Assembly (NCBI GenBank): GCA_016794525.1
Contig: JAEUJY010000141.1
Location: forward strand, 186,001 to 250,000
Source of the DNA: Myxococcales bacterium
GTDB taxonomy: Bacteria > Myxococcota_A > Polyangia > Haliangiales > Haliangiaceae
Direction: 5' to 3'
DNA: 64,000 bases
Shown here piece after piece: positions 10,640 through 18,368 of this stretch. The position numbers and the translations under genes were made by a program. Below the pieces are notes generated by a model. That model had not been told where the DNA came from. It did not search any database and saw only the letters and a list, made by a program, of their open reading frames with translations. The stretch's first letter is position 1. The number at the start of each line of letters is the position of its first letter.

Positions 10640-13600
10640 GTGTCGACGCCGCGCCGCGTGCGCTCCGACCCGTCCGTCGATCACCGCGCCGCCACCACCG
10701 GGTTCGAAGGCGACGAGCGCTTCGAGCTACGCGGCCTCGTCGGCGAGGGCGGCATGGGCTTGGTCTACCAGGCCTACGATCGCGAGCGCGATCTGGTGGT
10801 CGCGCTCAAGACGTTGCGCGCGATCGATCCCGACGCGCTGTACCGCCTGAAGACCGAGTTCCGCGCGCGCGCCGATCTCGAGCACCGCAACCTGGTGCGG
10901 CTCGGCGAGCTGTTGCACTCCGGCGGTCACTGGTTCTTCACGATGGAGCTGGTCGACGGCGTGCCGTTCCTCGAGCACGTCCGCGCCGAGGATCGCACGC
11001 TCGACGACACCGGCGACGGCTCGTGGCCGGGCCGGCTCGACGAGGCGGCGCTGCGCGAGAGCCTGCGCCAGCTGGCCCAGGGCCTCGACGCCCTGCACCG
11101 CGCCGGCAAGGTCCACCGCGATCTCAAGCCGTCGAACGTGCTGATCACCCGCAAGGGCCGGGTCGTCGTGCTCGACTTCGGGCTGATCCGCGACGCCGTG
11201 ATGCCGCAGGTCAGCGACGCGGCGGTCGTCGGCACCGCGGCGTACATGGCGCCCGAGCAGGCGATGAGCCCGGCGGTGTCGCCGGCCGCGGACTGCTACA
11301 GCGTCGGCGTGATGCTGTTCGAGGCGTTGACCGGGCGGCTGCCGTTCGAGGGCCGCGCGATCGAGATCCTGATGAACAAGCAGCAGCGGGCGGCGCCGCC
11401 GGTGGCGAGGTTCGGCCCGGCGCCGGCCGATCTGGCCCGGCTGTGCGACGAGCTGCTGGCGCTGGACCCGGCGCGGCGCCCGAGCGCGGCCGACATCGTC
11501 GCCCGGCTGTCGGCGCGGCCGTCGACCCGCGCCCCCGACCGCGCGCTGCCGTTCGTCGGCCGCACCGGCGAGCTGGCCAGGCTGGCCGACGCCCTCGACG
11601 ACGTCCGCCGCGGCCAGCCGCGGACGGTGTGCATCGAGGGCCCGTCGGGCATCGGCAAGAGCGCGCTGGTGCACGCGTTCGTCGAGCACCTCGACCGCGA
11701 GCACGCCGAGGTCCGCGTGCTGTCGGGCCGCTGCTACGAGCGCGAGTCGGTGCCGTTCAAGGGCATCGACGGCGTCGTCGACGACCTCGTCCGCGATCTG
11801 CTGCGCCGCGACCCGATCGACGTCGCGTTCTTGCTGACGCCCGAGGTCGACGCGCTGGCCCGCACCTTCCCGGTGCTGCGCCGGGTGCCGGCGATCGCCC
11901 GGCTGTCGGTCAGAAAGCCGGACAGCCCGATCGAGCTGCGGGCCCGGGCGTTCCGCGGGCTGCGCCACCTGCTGACCGCGCTGGCGCTGCAGGCGCCGCT
12001 GGTGATCGTCATCGACGACGTGCAGTGGGCCGACAGCGACAGCCTGGCGCTGCTCGGCGAGGTACTCGAGCCGTCGGCGGCGCCGCCGATCCTGCTGATC
12101 CTGACCCGCCGCCTGGCCGCGACCGCGCCGCCGCTGGCGCTACCCGGGGCGATCGCGACGATGGCGCTCGAGCGCCTGACCGCCGCCGAGGGCCGCGCGC
12201 TGGTGACGCTGCTGGCGCCCGAGCGCGCCGCCGACGCCGACGCGCTGGTCGACGACGCCGACGGCCACCCGCTGTTCCTGCAGCAGCTAGTGCGGCACAG
12301 CGCCGGCGCGGTGGCCCGGCTCGATCAGGCGCTGTGGGCGCAGGTGACGCGGATGGAGCCGGCGTCGCGGCGGGTGCTCGAGCTGGTGGCGGTGGCCGGC
12401 GCGCCGGTGCCGCAGGGCGTGATCGGCAGCGCCCTCGAGCTCGAGCGCCGGGCGCTGGCCAAGGCGATCGACACGCTGCGCGCCAGCTGGCTGGTGCGCA
12501 CCGGCGGCACCCGCAGCCACGATCCGATCGAGCCGTACCACGACCGCGTGCGCGACGCCGTGACCGCGCGGATCCCGATGGCGCGACGCCGCCGCTACCA
12601 CCGCTGGCTGGCGGCGGCGTTGCTGGCGTCGCCAGCGGTCGAGCAGGCGCCGCTGCTGGTGGTGCGCCACCTCGAGGCCGCCGGCGCGCTCGACCACGCC
12701 GCCGAGCTGGCCGAGGTGTCGGCGCAGCGCGCGTGCGACGCGCTGGCGTTCGAGCTGGCCGCCGACCTGTGGGCGGCGGCGCTGCGCATGGGCCGCCACG
12801 ACGACGATCGCCGGCGGGCGATCCTCGCGGCGCGCGCCGAGGCGCTGGGCTACGCCGGCCGCGGCCACGCCGCCGCGCAGGTGTACCTGGCCGCCGCCGA
12901 GGGCGCCGAGCCCGAGGTCGCGGCGCGCTGCCGCCGGCTGGCCGCCCACGAGCTCTTGGTCAGCGGCCACGTCGTCGAGGGGCGCCGCCTGCTCGACGAG
13001 GTGCTGGCCGAGATCGGCGACTACAACCCGCGCACGATCGGCGCCGCCAAGCGCTGGCTGGCGTGGCTGTGGCTGCGCACGCTGGTGCGCGGCACCCACT
13101 TCACGCCGCGCCGCACGCCCGACGCGCCGTCGATCGATCACCTGCGCCTCGACGTCTACCGCACGGCGTCGCTGGGTCTGGGCATGGTCGAGGTGATCGC
13201 CGGCGGCGCGTTCCAGGCCCGGGCGCTGCTGGTGGCGCTGCGGCTGGGCGATCGCCGCCGCGTGACCTACGCGCTGGCCTACCACGCGATGTACCTGGGC
13301 TCGAGCGGCGTACGGGTCGGGCTGGCCCGCCGCGCGGTGACCCGCGCCGCCGAGCTGGCGCGCGAGTGCCAGAGCCAGTTCCTGGTGGCGTGGGCGCGCG
13401 CCGCCGAGGGCATCGTCGAGTTCTTCGCCGGACGCTACGCCTATGCGATCACCTGCCTGTCGGAGGCCGAGGTCGCGCTGCGCGAGCGCTCGGTCGGCAC
13501 CGCCGCGGAGATCAACCACGTCCGGGTGTTCATCGTGATGGCGCTGCGCCGCCACAACGACTACCGCGAGCTCGCGGTGCGGCAGCGCGACTACCTGCGC

Positions 13601-14248
13601 GACGCGATCCGCCGCGGCGATCGCTACGCCGCCGCCAGCTTCCAGTGGTCGAGCAACGTCGTCTGGCTCGCGGCCGACGATCCGGTGCGCGCGCGCGCCG
13701 AGCTGGCGCCCGACATCTGGTCGGCGCCCGAGGCCGGCCTGCACCTGCAGCACTGGTTCCGGGTGCGCGGGCTGGTCGAGCTGGCGCTGTACGAGGACGA
13801 TCCCGCGGCGGTCGCGCGCGCCGCGCACGACATCCGGCCGTTCGCCGGGCCGGCGTTCGCCCACGTCGAGGCGGTGCGCACCGAGACGCTCTACCTGGTG
13901 GCCCGCGCCGCGGTCGTAGCCGGCGACGCCGCCGCCGCGCGCAAGGCGATCGGGCCGCTGGTGCGGGTACGCACGCCGTACATCCGCGTGTTCGTGCGGC
14001 TGGTCCTCGCCGCGATCGAGGTCATGCGCGACCGCCCCGACCGCGCCCGCGCGCTGTTGCGCGGCGCCGCCGCCGACGCCGAGGCCGTCGACATGCCCGG
14101 CACCGCCGCGCTGGCCCGCCGCCGCCTCGCCGAGCTCGACGGCGACGCCGCCTCCCTCGCCGACGCCGACCTCGCCCTCGCCGCCCGCGGCGTCACCAAC
14201 CCCGTCGCCTTCGCCCGCATGTTCGCGACCTGGCCCCGCCGCCGCTGA
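10640..14248 (+). CDS. Ser/Thr protein kinase fused to AAA ATPase and helical repeats
   Basis: This 1202-aa cytoplasmic signalling protein begins with a Hanks kinase: glycine loop GEGGMG (35-40), VALK lysine, catalytic HRDLKPSNV near residue 160, DFG about 20 residues later and APE as MAPEQ. A PknK/AfsK-like ATPase module follows, starting FVGRTGELARLADAL with Walker A GPSGIGKS near residue 334 and a Walker B VIVIDDVQWAD. The remaining 600 residues are Ala/Leu-rich helices consistent with a TPR-like solenoid. The whole layout (kinase, AAA_16, TPR) is common in myxobacteria, where the ATPase is thought to gate signalling. I use GTG 10640 as the start; GTG 10610 is an in-frame alternative. No transmembrane segment is visible. 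Confidence 0.92.
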   Translation: MSTPRRVRSDPSVDHRAATTGFEGDERFELRGLVGEGGMGLVYQAYDRERDLVVALKTLRAIDPDALYRLKTEFRARADLEHRNLVRLGELLHSGGHWFFTMELVDGVPFLEHVRAEDRTLDDTGDGSWPGRLDEAALRESLRQLAQGLDALHRAGKVHRDLKPSNVLITRKGRVVVLDFGLIRDAVMPQVSDAAVVGTAAYMAPEQAMSPAVSPAADCYSVGVMLFEALTGRLPFEGRAIEILMNKQQRAAPPVARFGPAPADLARLCDELLALDPARRPSAADIVARLSARPSTRAPDRALPFVGRTGELARLADALDDVRRGQPRTVCIEGPSGIGKSALVHAFVEHLDREHAEVRVLSGRCYERESVPFKGIDGVVDDLVRDLLRRDPIDVAFLLTPEVDALARTFPVLRRVPAIARLSVRKPDSPIELRARAFRGLRHLLTALALQAPLVIVIDDVQWADSDSLALLGEVLEPSAAPPILLILTRRLAATAPPLALPGAIATMALERLTAAEGRALVTLLAPERAADADALVDDADGHPLFLQQLVRHSAGAVARLDQALWAQVTRMEPASRRVLELVAVAGAPVPQGVIGSALELERRALAKAIDTLRASWLVRTGGTRSHDPIEPYHDRVRDAVTARIPMARRRRYHRWLAAALLASPAVEQAPLLVVRHLEAAGALDHAAELAEVSAQRACDALAFELAADLWAAALRMGRHDDDRRRAILAARAEALGYAGRGHAAAQVYLAAAEGAEPEVAARCRRLAAHELLVSGHVVEGRRLLDEVLAEIGDYNPRTIGAAKRWLAWLWLRTLVRGTHFTPRRTPDAPSIDHLRLDVYRTASLGLGMVEVIAGGAFQARALLVALRLGDRRRVTYALAYHAMYLGSSGVRVGLARRAVTRAAELARECQSQFLVAWARAAEGIVEFFAGRYAYAITCLSEAEVALRERSVGTAAEINHVRVFIVMALRRHNDYRELAVRQRDYLRDAIRRGDRYAAASFQWSSNVVWLAADDPVRARAELAPDIWSAPEAGLHLQHWFRVRGLVELALYEDDPAAVARAAHDIRPFAGPAFAHVEAVRTETLYLVARAAVVAGDAAAARKAIGPLVRVRTPYIRVFVRLVLAAIEVMRDRPDRARALLRGAAADAEAVDMPGTAALARRRLAELDGDAASLADADLALAARGVTNPVAFARMFATWPRRR

Positions 14249-14284
14249 CGAGCCCGAACCGGCGTCCGGCGCCGGCCGAAGCCG

Positions 14285-14511
14285 AAGCCCGAGCCGGTGC
14301 CGGAGTTGGAGTCGGGGCCGGAGTCGGTGCCGAAGCCCGAGCCGGTGCCGGAGTCGGTGCCGGTGCCGGTTCCGGAGTCGGTGCCGGTGCCGGAGTCGGA
14401 GTCGTGCCGGTGCCGGAGTCGGTGCCGGAGCCGGAGTCGGAGTCGGAGTCGGAGTCGGTGCCGGAGTCGGAGTCGGAGTCGGAGTCGGAGTCGGTGCCGG
14501 TGCCGGTGCCG
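14285..14511. repeat. Hexamer microsatellite before the 25-bp array
   Basis: Tandem 6-bp units (GGAGTC, GGTGCC, GGAGCC and variants) run from just after the kinase stop to the first 25-bp unit. They are the reverse-complement type of the hexamers beside psuG. No gene is supported here, though all frames lack stops over most of the tract. Confidence 0.88.
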
Positions 14512-15062
14512 TCCCACGTGGGATCGAGCCGCGTCGTCCCACGTGGGATCGAGCCGCGCTGTCCCACGCGGGATCGAACCGTGCCATCCCACCTGGGATC
14601 GCGTGTGCCTGTCCCACGTGGGATCGAACCGCGCCGTCCCACGTGGGATCGAACCGTGCCATCCCACGTGGGATCGAACTGTGCCGTCCCACGTGGGATC
14701 GAACCGTGCCGTCCCACCTGGGATCGAACCGTGCCATCCCACCTGGGATCGCGTGTGCTTGTCCCACGTGGGATCGAACCGTGCCGTCCCACGTGGGATC
14801 GAACTGTGCCGTCCCACGTGGGATCGAACCGTGCCGTCCCACCTGGGATCGCGGGTGCGGGTCCCACGTGGGATCGAACCGCGCCGTCCCACGTGGGATC
14901 GAACCGTGCCATCCCACGTGGGATCGAGCCGCGTCGTCCCACGCGGGATCGAACCGTGCCATCCCACCTGGGATCGCGTGTGCCTGTCCCACGTGGGATC
15001 GAGCCGCGCTGTCCCACGTGGGATCGAACCGCGCCGTCCCACGTGGGATGGTGGGGCCGGCC
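14512..15062. repeat. 25-bp palindromic tandem array, 22 units
   Basis: Twenty-two units start at 14513 and repeat every 25 bp without a single indel up to 15038. The core is the palindrome CCCACGTGGG followed by ATCGAACCGTGCCGT or a close variant. Variants are CCCACCTGGG (units at 14588, 14713, 14738, 14838, 14963) and CCCACGCGGG (14563, 14938). CCTGGG units are usually followed by GCGTGTGCCT instead of GAACCGTGCC, so variants are linked and the pair at 14563/14588 recurs at 14938/14963, 15 units later. Spacers are conserved, so this is not CRISPR. Because 25 is not a multiple of three and no unit has a stop on either strand, all six frames stay open and create false ORFs. The same repeat occurs at 63013. 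Confidence 0.95.
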
Positions 15063-15190
15063 GCGACCGTCCGATCGCGTCGGCCCGTCCCACGTGGGAC
15101 AGCGCTGTCGGACGTGGGTTCGGAGGAACTCCGGAGTGGTCCCACATGGGACCGGCGCGGGACCATCCCACGTGGGATCGAGCTGGGCCG
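15063..15190. repeat. Degenerate copies of the 25-bp palindrome
   Basis: After the regular array the spacing breaks down. CCCACGTGGG occurs at 15089 and 15167 and CCCACATGGG at 15141; a single half-site GGACGTGGG lies near 15110. Isolated copies also appear at 15468 (CCCACGTGGG) and 15493 (CCCGCGTGGG), just before the gluQ stop codon. Confidence 0.8.
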
Positions 15191-15467
15191 TTCGCGCCCC
15201 CGGCTGACGCGCCGACTCCGGCTCCGGCGCCGACTCCGGCTCCGGCTCGACTCCGGCTCCGGCTCCGACTCCGACTCCGACTCCGGCTCCGGCTCCGGCT
15301 CCGGCGCCGACTCCGACTCCGGCTCCGGTTCCGGTTCCGACGCCGCCGGTTCCGGCGCCTGCTCCGGTTCCGACTCCGGCGCCGGTTCCGACCTCCGACT
15401 CCGGCTCCAGCTCGGCTCCAGCTCCGACTCCGGTTCCGACGCCGACACGGCGAAGATCCACTCCGAT
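15191..15467. repeat. Hexamer microsatellite after the 25-bp array
   Basis: Units of GACTCC, GGCTCC, GGCGCC and GGTTCC fill this stretch up to about 15440, in the orientation opposite to the tract at 14285. The two hexamer tracts therefore flank the 25-bp array roughly as inverted copies. I see no gene between 14249 and 15512. Confidence 0.88.
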
Positions 15468-15512
15468 CCCACGTGGGACGCCCCCACCCCGCTCCCGCGT
15501 GGGACGTCAGGA

Positions 15513-16448
15513 TCAGCCGACGACGATCAACGCGTCGTCACGCCACACCACCCGGACATCGCCGCGCCGCACCCGCGCCCAGGCGAAGTCGGCGAGCAGC
15601 GCGGCCGGCGCGATCGGCGCCGCGGTCGGGCGCAGCCCGCAGGCGCGAGCCAGCGCGCCGCACAGGCTGGGCCCGTCGTAGGCGCGGCGCACGCGCGACG
15701 CGGGGATCGAGCCGTGCAGCTTGGCCAGCTTGCCGCCCTCCTCGGCGATCAGGAGCAGGTGGTGGCGGTACGCCGGGGTCGGCAGCCCGAGCGCCTGCTG
15801 GATGCGCACCTGGGTCGCGGTCGACGGCGCGATGTCCTTGCCGCGCACGACGCGGGTGACGCCGCTGGCTGCGTCGTCGACGACGACCACCAGCTGGTAC
15901 GCGATCACGCCGTCGCGCCGCACGACGATCGGATCGCCCATCTCGGCGGCGGGGTCCTGGGACAGATCGAGCCCGCCGAGATCGACCAGCGTCAGCGGCC
16001 CGTCGTCGAGCCGCAGCCGGATGGTCGCGCCCGGGCTGCGCCAGCCATCGGGCGGCAGCCCGCGATCACGGCAGCGGTTGTCGTAGGCCCAGCCGCCGTC
16101 GGGCGCGCGCCGCCCGCCGGCGCGATCGCGGCGCGAGCACGCGCAGGCGTACAGCCGTCCGGCGGCGGCCAGCCGATCGAGCGCCGCCGCGTGATCGGCG
16201 GCGCGCTCCGACTGCACGACCACCTCGTCCCAGTCGAGGCCGAGCCACGCCAGGTCGTCGACCAGCTGGGCCTGCCACTCGGCGCGGCAGCGCGTGTGGT
16301 CGAGGTTCTCGAGCCGCAGCAGCGCGCGGCCGCCGGCGGCGCGGGCGTCGAGCCACACCAGCAGCGCCGACAGCAGCGTGCCGGGGTGGGCCTCGCCGGT
16401 GGTCGACGGGGCGAACCGCGAGACCACGGGCGGCGCGTCCATGGCCAC
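15513..16448 (-). CDS. gluQ: Glutamyl-Q tRNA(Asp) synthetase
   Basis: This 311-aa enzyme should activate glutamate with ATP and transfer it to the queuosine base of tRNA(Asp), a tRNA-independent activation typical of GluQ. It is a shortened glutamyl-tRNA synthetase without the anticodon-binding domain. The HIGH-like motif is [13 protein letters not shown] near residue 11. A zinc site is visible as YACACSR...[16 protein letters not shown] near residue 243 is the KMSKS equivalent. The length agrees with the family (290-310 aa). It is convergent to the large kinase across the 1.2-kb repeat region and divergent from the YbaN-like gene. Confidence 0.93.
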   Translation of the reverse strand: MAMDAPPVVSRFAPSTTGEAHPGTLLSALLVWLDARAAGGRALLRLENLDHTRCRAEWQAQLVDDLAWLGLDWDEVVVQSERAADHAAALDRLAAAGRLYACACSRRDRAGGRRAPDGGWAYDNRCRDRGLPPDGWRSPGATIRLRLDDGPLTLVDLGGLDLSQDPAAEMGDPIVVRRDGVIAYQLVVVVDDAASGVTRVVRGKDIAPSTATQVRIQQALGLPTPAYRHHLLLIAEEGGKLAKLHGSIPASRVRRAYDGPSLCGALARACGLRPTAAPIAPAALLADFAWARVRRGDVRVVWRDDALIVVG

Positions 16449-16477
16449 AGCCTAGCCGATCGTGGTTGGATGGCGGC

Positions 16478-16873
16478 GTGCCGCTGGCGCCGCTGCGATG
16501 GCTGTACTTCGTGCTGGGGTGCGCGTTCTTCGCGATCGGCGTCGCCGGGATCATCTTGCCCGCGGTGCCGGCGACGCCGTTCATGCTGCTGGCGCTGTGG
16601 GGCTGGTCGCGCAGCTCGCCGCGCCTCGAGGCGTGGCTGCTCGCCCACCGGGTGTTCGGGCCGACGTTGCGGGCGTGGCGCGCCCACCGCGTGATCTCGT
16701 GGCGGGCCAAGGCGATCGCGTGGGGCTCGATGGCGACCAGCCTGATCTACCTGATCGTCTGGAAGGACACGGCGTGGTGGATCCTCGCGATCGTGATCGC
16801 GGTGATGGCCTACGGCGTGTGGTTCATGGCGCGCTGTCCGTCGCGACCGCCGCCGCCGGTCACGGACGCTTGA
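16478..16873 (+). CDS. DUF454/YbaN-family inner membrane protein
   Basis: This small (131 aa) membrane protein matches the YbaN/DUF454 pattern. LRWLYFVLGCAFFAIGVAGI is the first membrane segment; the family signature ILPAVPATPFMLLALWGWSR follows; then SSPRLEAWLLAHRVFGP and two more membrane segments (residues 75-110). The role of the family is not established. I use the GTG at 16478, which gives MPLAPLRW; a TTG at 16466 would add four residues. Its last 14 bases overlap the end of the convergent gene at 16860. Confidence 0.87.
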   Translation: MPLAPLRWLYFVLGCAFFAIGVAGIILPAVPATPFMLLALWGWSRSSPRLEAWLLAHRVFGPTLRAWRAHRVISWRAKAIAWGSMATSLIYLIVWKDTAWWILAIVIAVMAYGVWFMARCPSRPPPPVTDA

Positions 16874-17519
16874 CCGGCCGCGCGTCGAGGCCGGCGCGGA
16901 AGCGGGCCGGCAAGATCGAGCCGTGCTTGACCACCGGCGGGCCGGCCAGCGGCGCGTCGAGCGGCGCGCCCGAGTCGGTGCCGAAGTCGACGACGCCGGC
17001 GGTGGGCGCGGCGGGCGCGGGCGGCGGGGTCAGCCGCACCAGCGCGCGGCTGTTGGCGGCGATCGTCAGCGGGTAGGTGGTCTCGCCGTGCGGCGTGCGC
17101 GCGACGATCGTGTAGTCGCCGGCCGGCAGCTTCCACGCGCCGGGCGCGATCGGCACGTCGGCGAAGCGATCGATGGTCACGGTCACGCCGGCGGCGTCGC
17201 CGACCAGATCGACGTCGATCGTCGACCACGCGTCGCGCGCGGCCTGGCGGCTGATCGCGATGCGCGCCTGCCGGGCGGCGTCGGCGCGCTCGGCGAGGTC
17301 GGCGCACGCGCCGATCAGCAGGCTGGCGTGCGCGGCCTGGCCGGCGCCGACCAGCGCGATCGCGGCGTCGCACTGCCGCAGCCGATCGCCGCTGGCGACC
17401 GCGCCGGCGACGTCGATCGCCACGACCTTGGGGCGCGCCTTCTTGCCGCGCGCGCGGCCACCGGCGGCGGCGGGCGCGGCGGCCAGGGCGATGCATCCGA
17501 CGACGAGCAGGCTGCGCAT
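16860..17519 (-). CDS. Secreted protein with PEGA-like domain
   Basis: This 219-aa protein has a signal peptide (MRSLLVVGCIALAAAPAAAG) and a basic stretch (KKARPK). A helical Ala-rich region (residues 45-95) and a PEGA-like beta unit (LPAGDYTIVARTPHGETTYP, residues 128-147) follow, with a Pro/Ala-rich tail. The Cys in GCIAL could be a lipobox but its position inside the hydrophobic core makes ordinary signal cleavage more likely. Function unknown. It overlaps the YbaN-like gene tail to tail. Confidence 0.72.
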   Translation of the reverse strand: MRSLLVVGCIALAAAPAAAGGRARGKKARPKVVAIDVAGAVASGDRLRQCDAAIALVGAGQAAHASLLIGACADLAERADAARQARIAISRQAARDAWSTIDVDLVGDAAGVTVTIDRFADVPIAPGAWKLPAGDYTIVARTPHGETTYPLTIAANSRALVRLTPPPAPAAPTAGVVDFGTDSGAPLDAPLAGPPVVKHGSILPARFRAGLDARPVKRP

Positions 17520-17595
17520 GGTACTGACCGAGACACCCGCGCGGGGGGCCGGTTGCGGTCAGCATGCCACGCCGCCGGCGCCGCGGCGGCCCGAA

Positions 17596-18240
17596 CTAGC
17601 GCGCCGGGTCGGCGGCCAGCGAGAGCGTCAGATCGCGCAGCTCGACGAGGCCGGCCCAGGCCCACACCGGCCCCTCGGCGCGCACGCCGAGCGCCGCGCT
17701 GACGTGGGTCGCGTCGCCGCCGACGTCGAGGGCGAGGGGCAGGCCGCGCAGCGTCACCGGCCCGAGCGGCGTTACCCGGCCCTGAGTCTCGAGCGACCAC
17801 ACCAGCCGCAGCGTCGCGGTGACCGTGGCGCGACCGACGTCGGGGCCGTCCCACGTCGCGCGCGCCGGCGCGGGATCGGCCGCCAGCTCGAGCGCCAGGT
17901 CGGTCAAGCGCGCCGGCTCGCCGAACACTGCGTCGGGCAACGCGATCGGCGCCAGCGCCACGCGGAGCTCGTCGACGATCAGCGCGCCGTCGCGATCGGC
18001 CGACAGCGCGAGCTCGCCGCCCGCGACGGCGATAGTCAGCGCGCCTTCCTCCCAGTGGCCGCGCCACTGCCGCGCGGTGATCGTGCCCGCCGCGGGGTCC
18101 GGCGCGATGGCCAGGCCGACGCCGCCGTCGACCAGCTGATCGCGCACGGTGGCCGGGGCGTCGGGGAGCGGCGGCCCCATCGGCTCGGAGGTACACGCCG
18201 CCACGGCACACAACACGGAGAAGGACAGGAGCGCACGCAT
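17596..18240 (-). CDS. Small lipoprotein of unknown function
   Basis: This 214-aa lipoprotein starts at MRALLSFSVLCAVAAC (an upstream Met at 18264 gives a poorer signal). The mature part is a run of alternating hydrophobic beta strands (ALTIAVAGGELALSADRDGA, LIVDELRVALAPIAL, VTATLRLVWSLE), with few charged clusters, like a lipid-binding or LptC/AsmA-like beta scaffold. That likeness is only visual. A good -10 element and a palindrome lie 20-55 bp upstream, rare for this window. Confidence 0.72.
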   Translation of the reverse strand: MRALLSFSVLCAVAACTSEPMGPPLPDAPATVRDQLVDGGVGLAIAPDPAAGTITARQWRGHWEEGALTIAVAGGELALSADRDGALIVDELRVALAPIALPDAVFGEPARLTDLALELAADPAPARATWDGPDVGRATVTATLRLVWSLETQGRVTPLGPVTLRGLPLALDVGGDATHVSAALGVRAEGPVWAWAGLVELRDLTLSLAADPAR

Positions 18241-18261
18241 GATGACGCGATGCGCAGCAAG

Positions 18262-18294
18262 CAATGGACCAATGATCGGACCATTGAGATTATA
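18262..18294 (-). promoter_or_regulatory. Candidate promoter -10 with overlapping operator
   Basis: On the minus strand a perfect TATAAT lies at 18294-18289, in a 50-bp AT-rich island that stands out in this GC-rich window. It would start transcription near 18282, about 40 bases before the lipoprotein ATG at 18240. A 25-bp imperfect palindrome with arms CAATGG (18262-18267) and CCATTG (18281-18286) overlaps the predicted start site. The inner bases are also partly symmetric, leaving about five mismatched positions. This suggests repressor control. I found no convincing -35. Confidence 0.5.
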
Positions 18295-18368
18295 TAGATA
18301 ACAGATACTTGACTGATTTCAGATGTGACAACCTGGCGCGATCGCGCCTCGGCTAGCCACCTAGTGCG

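Noticed and set aside
14512..15062. CRISPR array
   Set aside because: The unit is 25 bp with conserved, not unique, spacer sequence and no cas genes are nearby. The same holds at 63013.
12287..15487. Long minus- and plus-strand ORFs across the 25-bp array (repeat proteins of up to several hundred residues)
   Set aside because: The 25-bp unit is not a codon multiple and has no stop on either strand, so every frame is open. No start signal, family or codon bias supports a protein.
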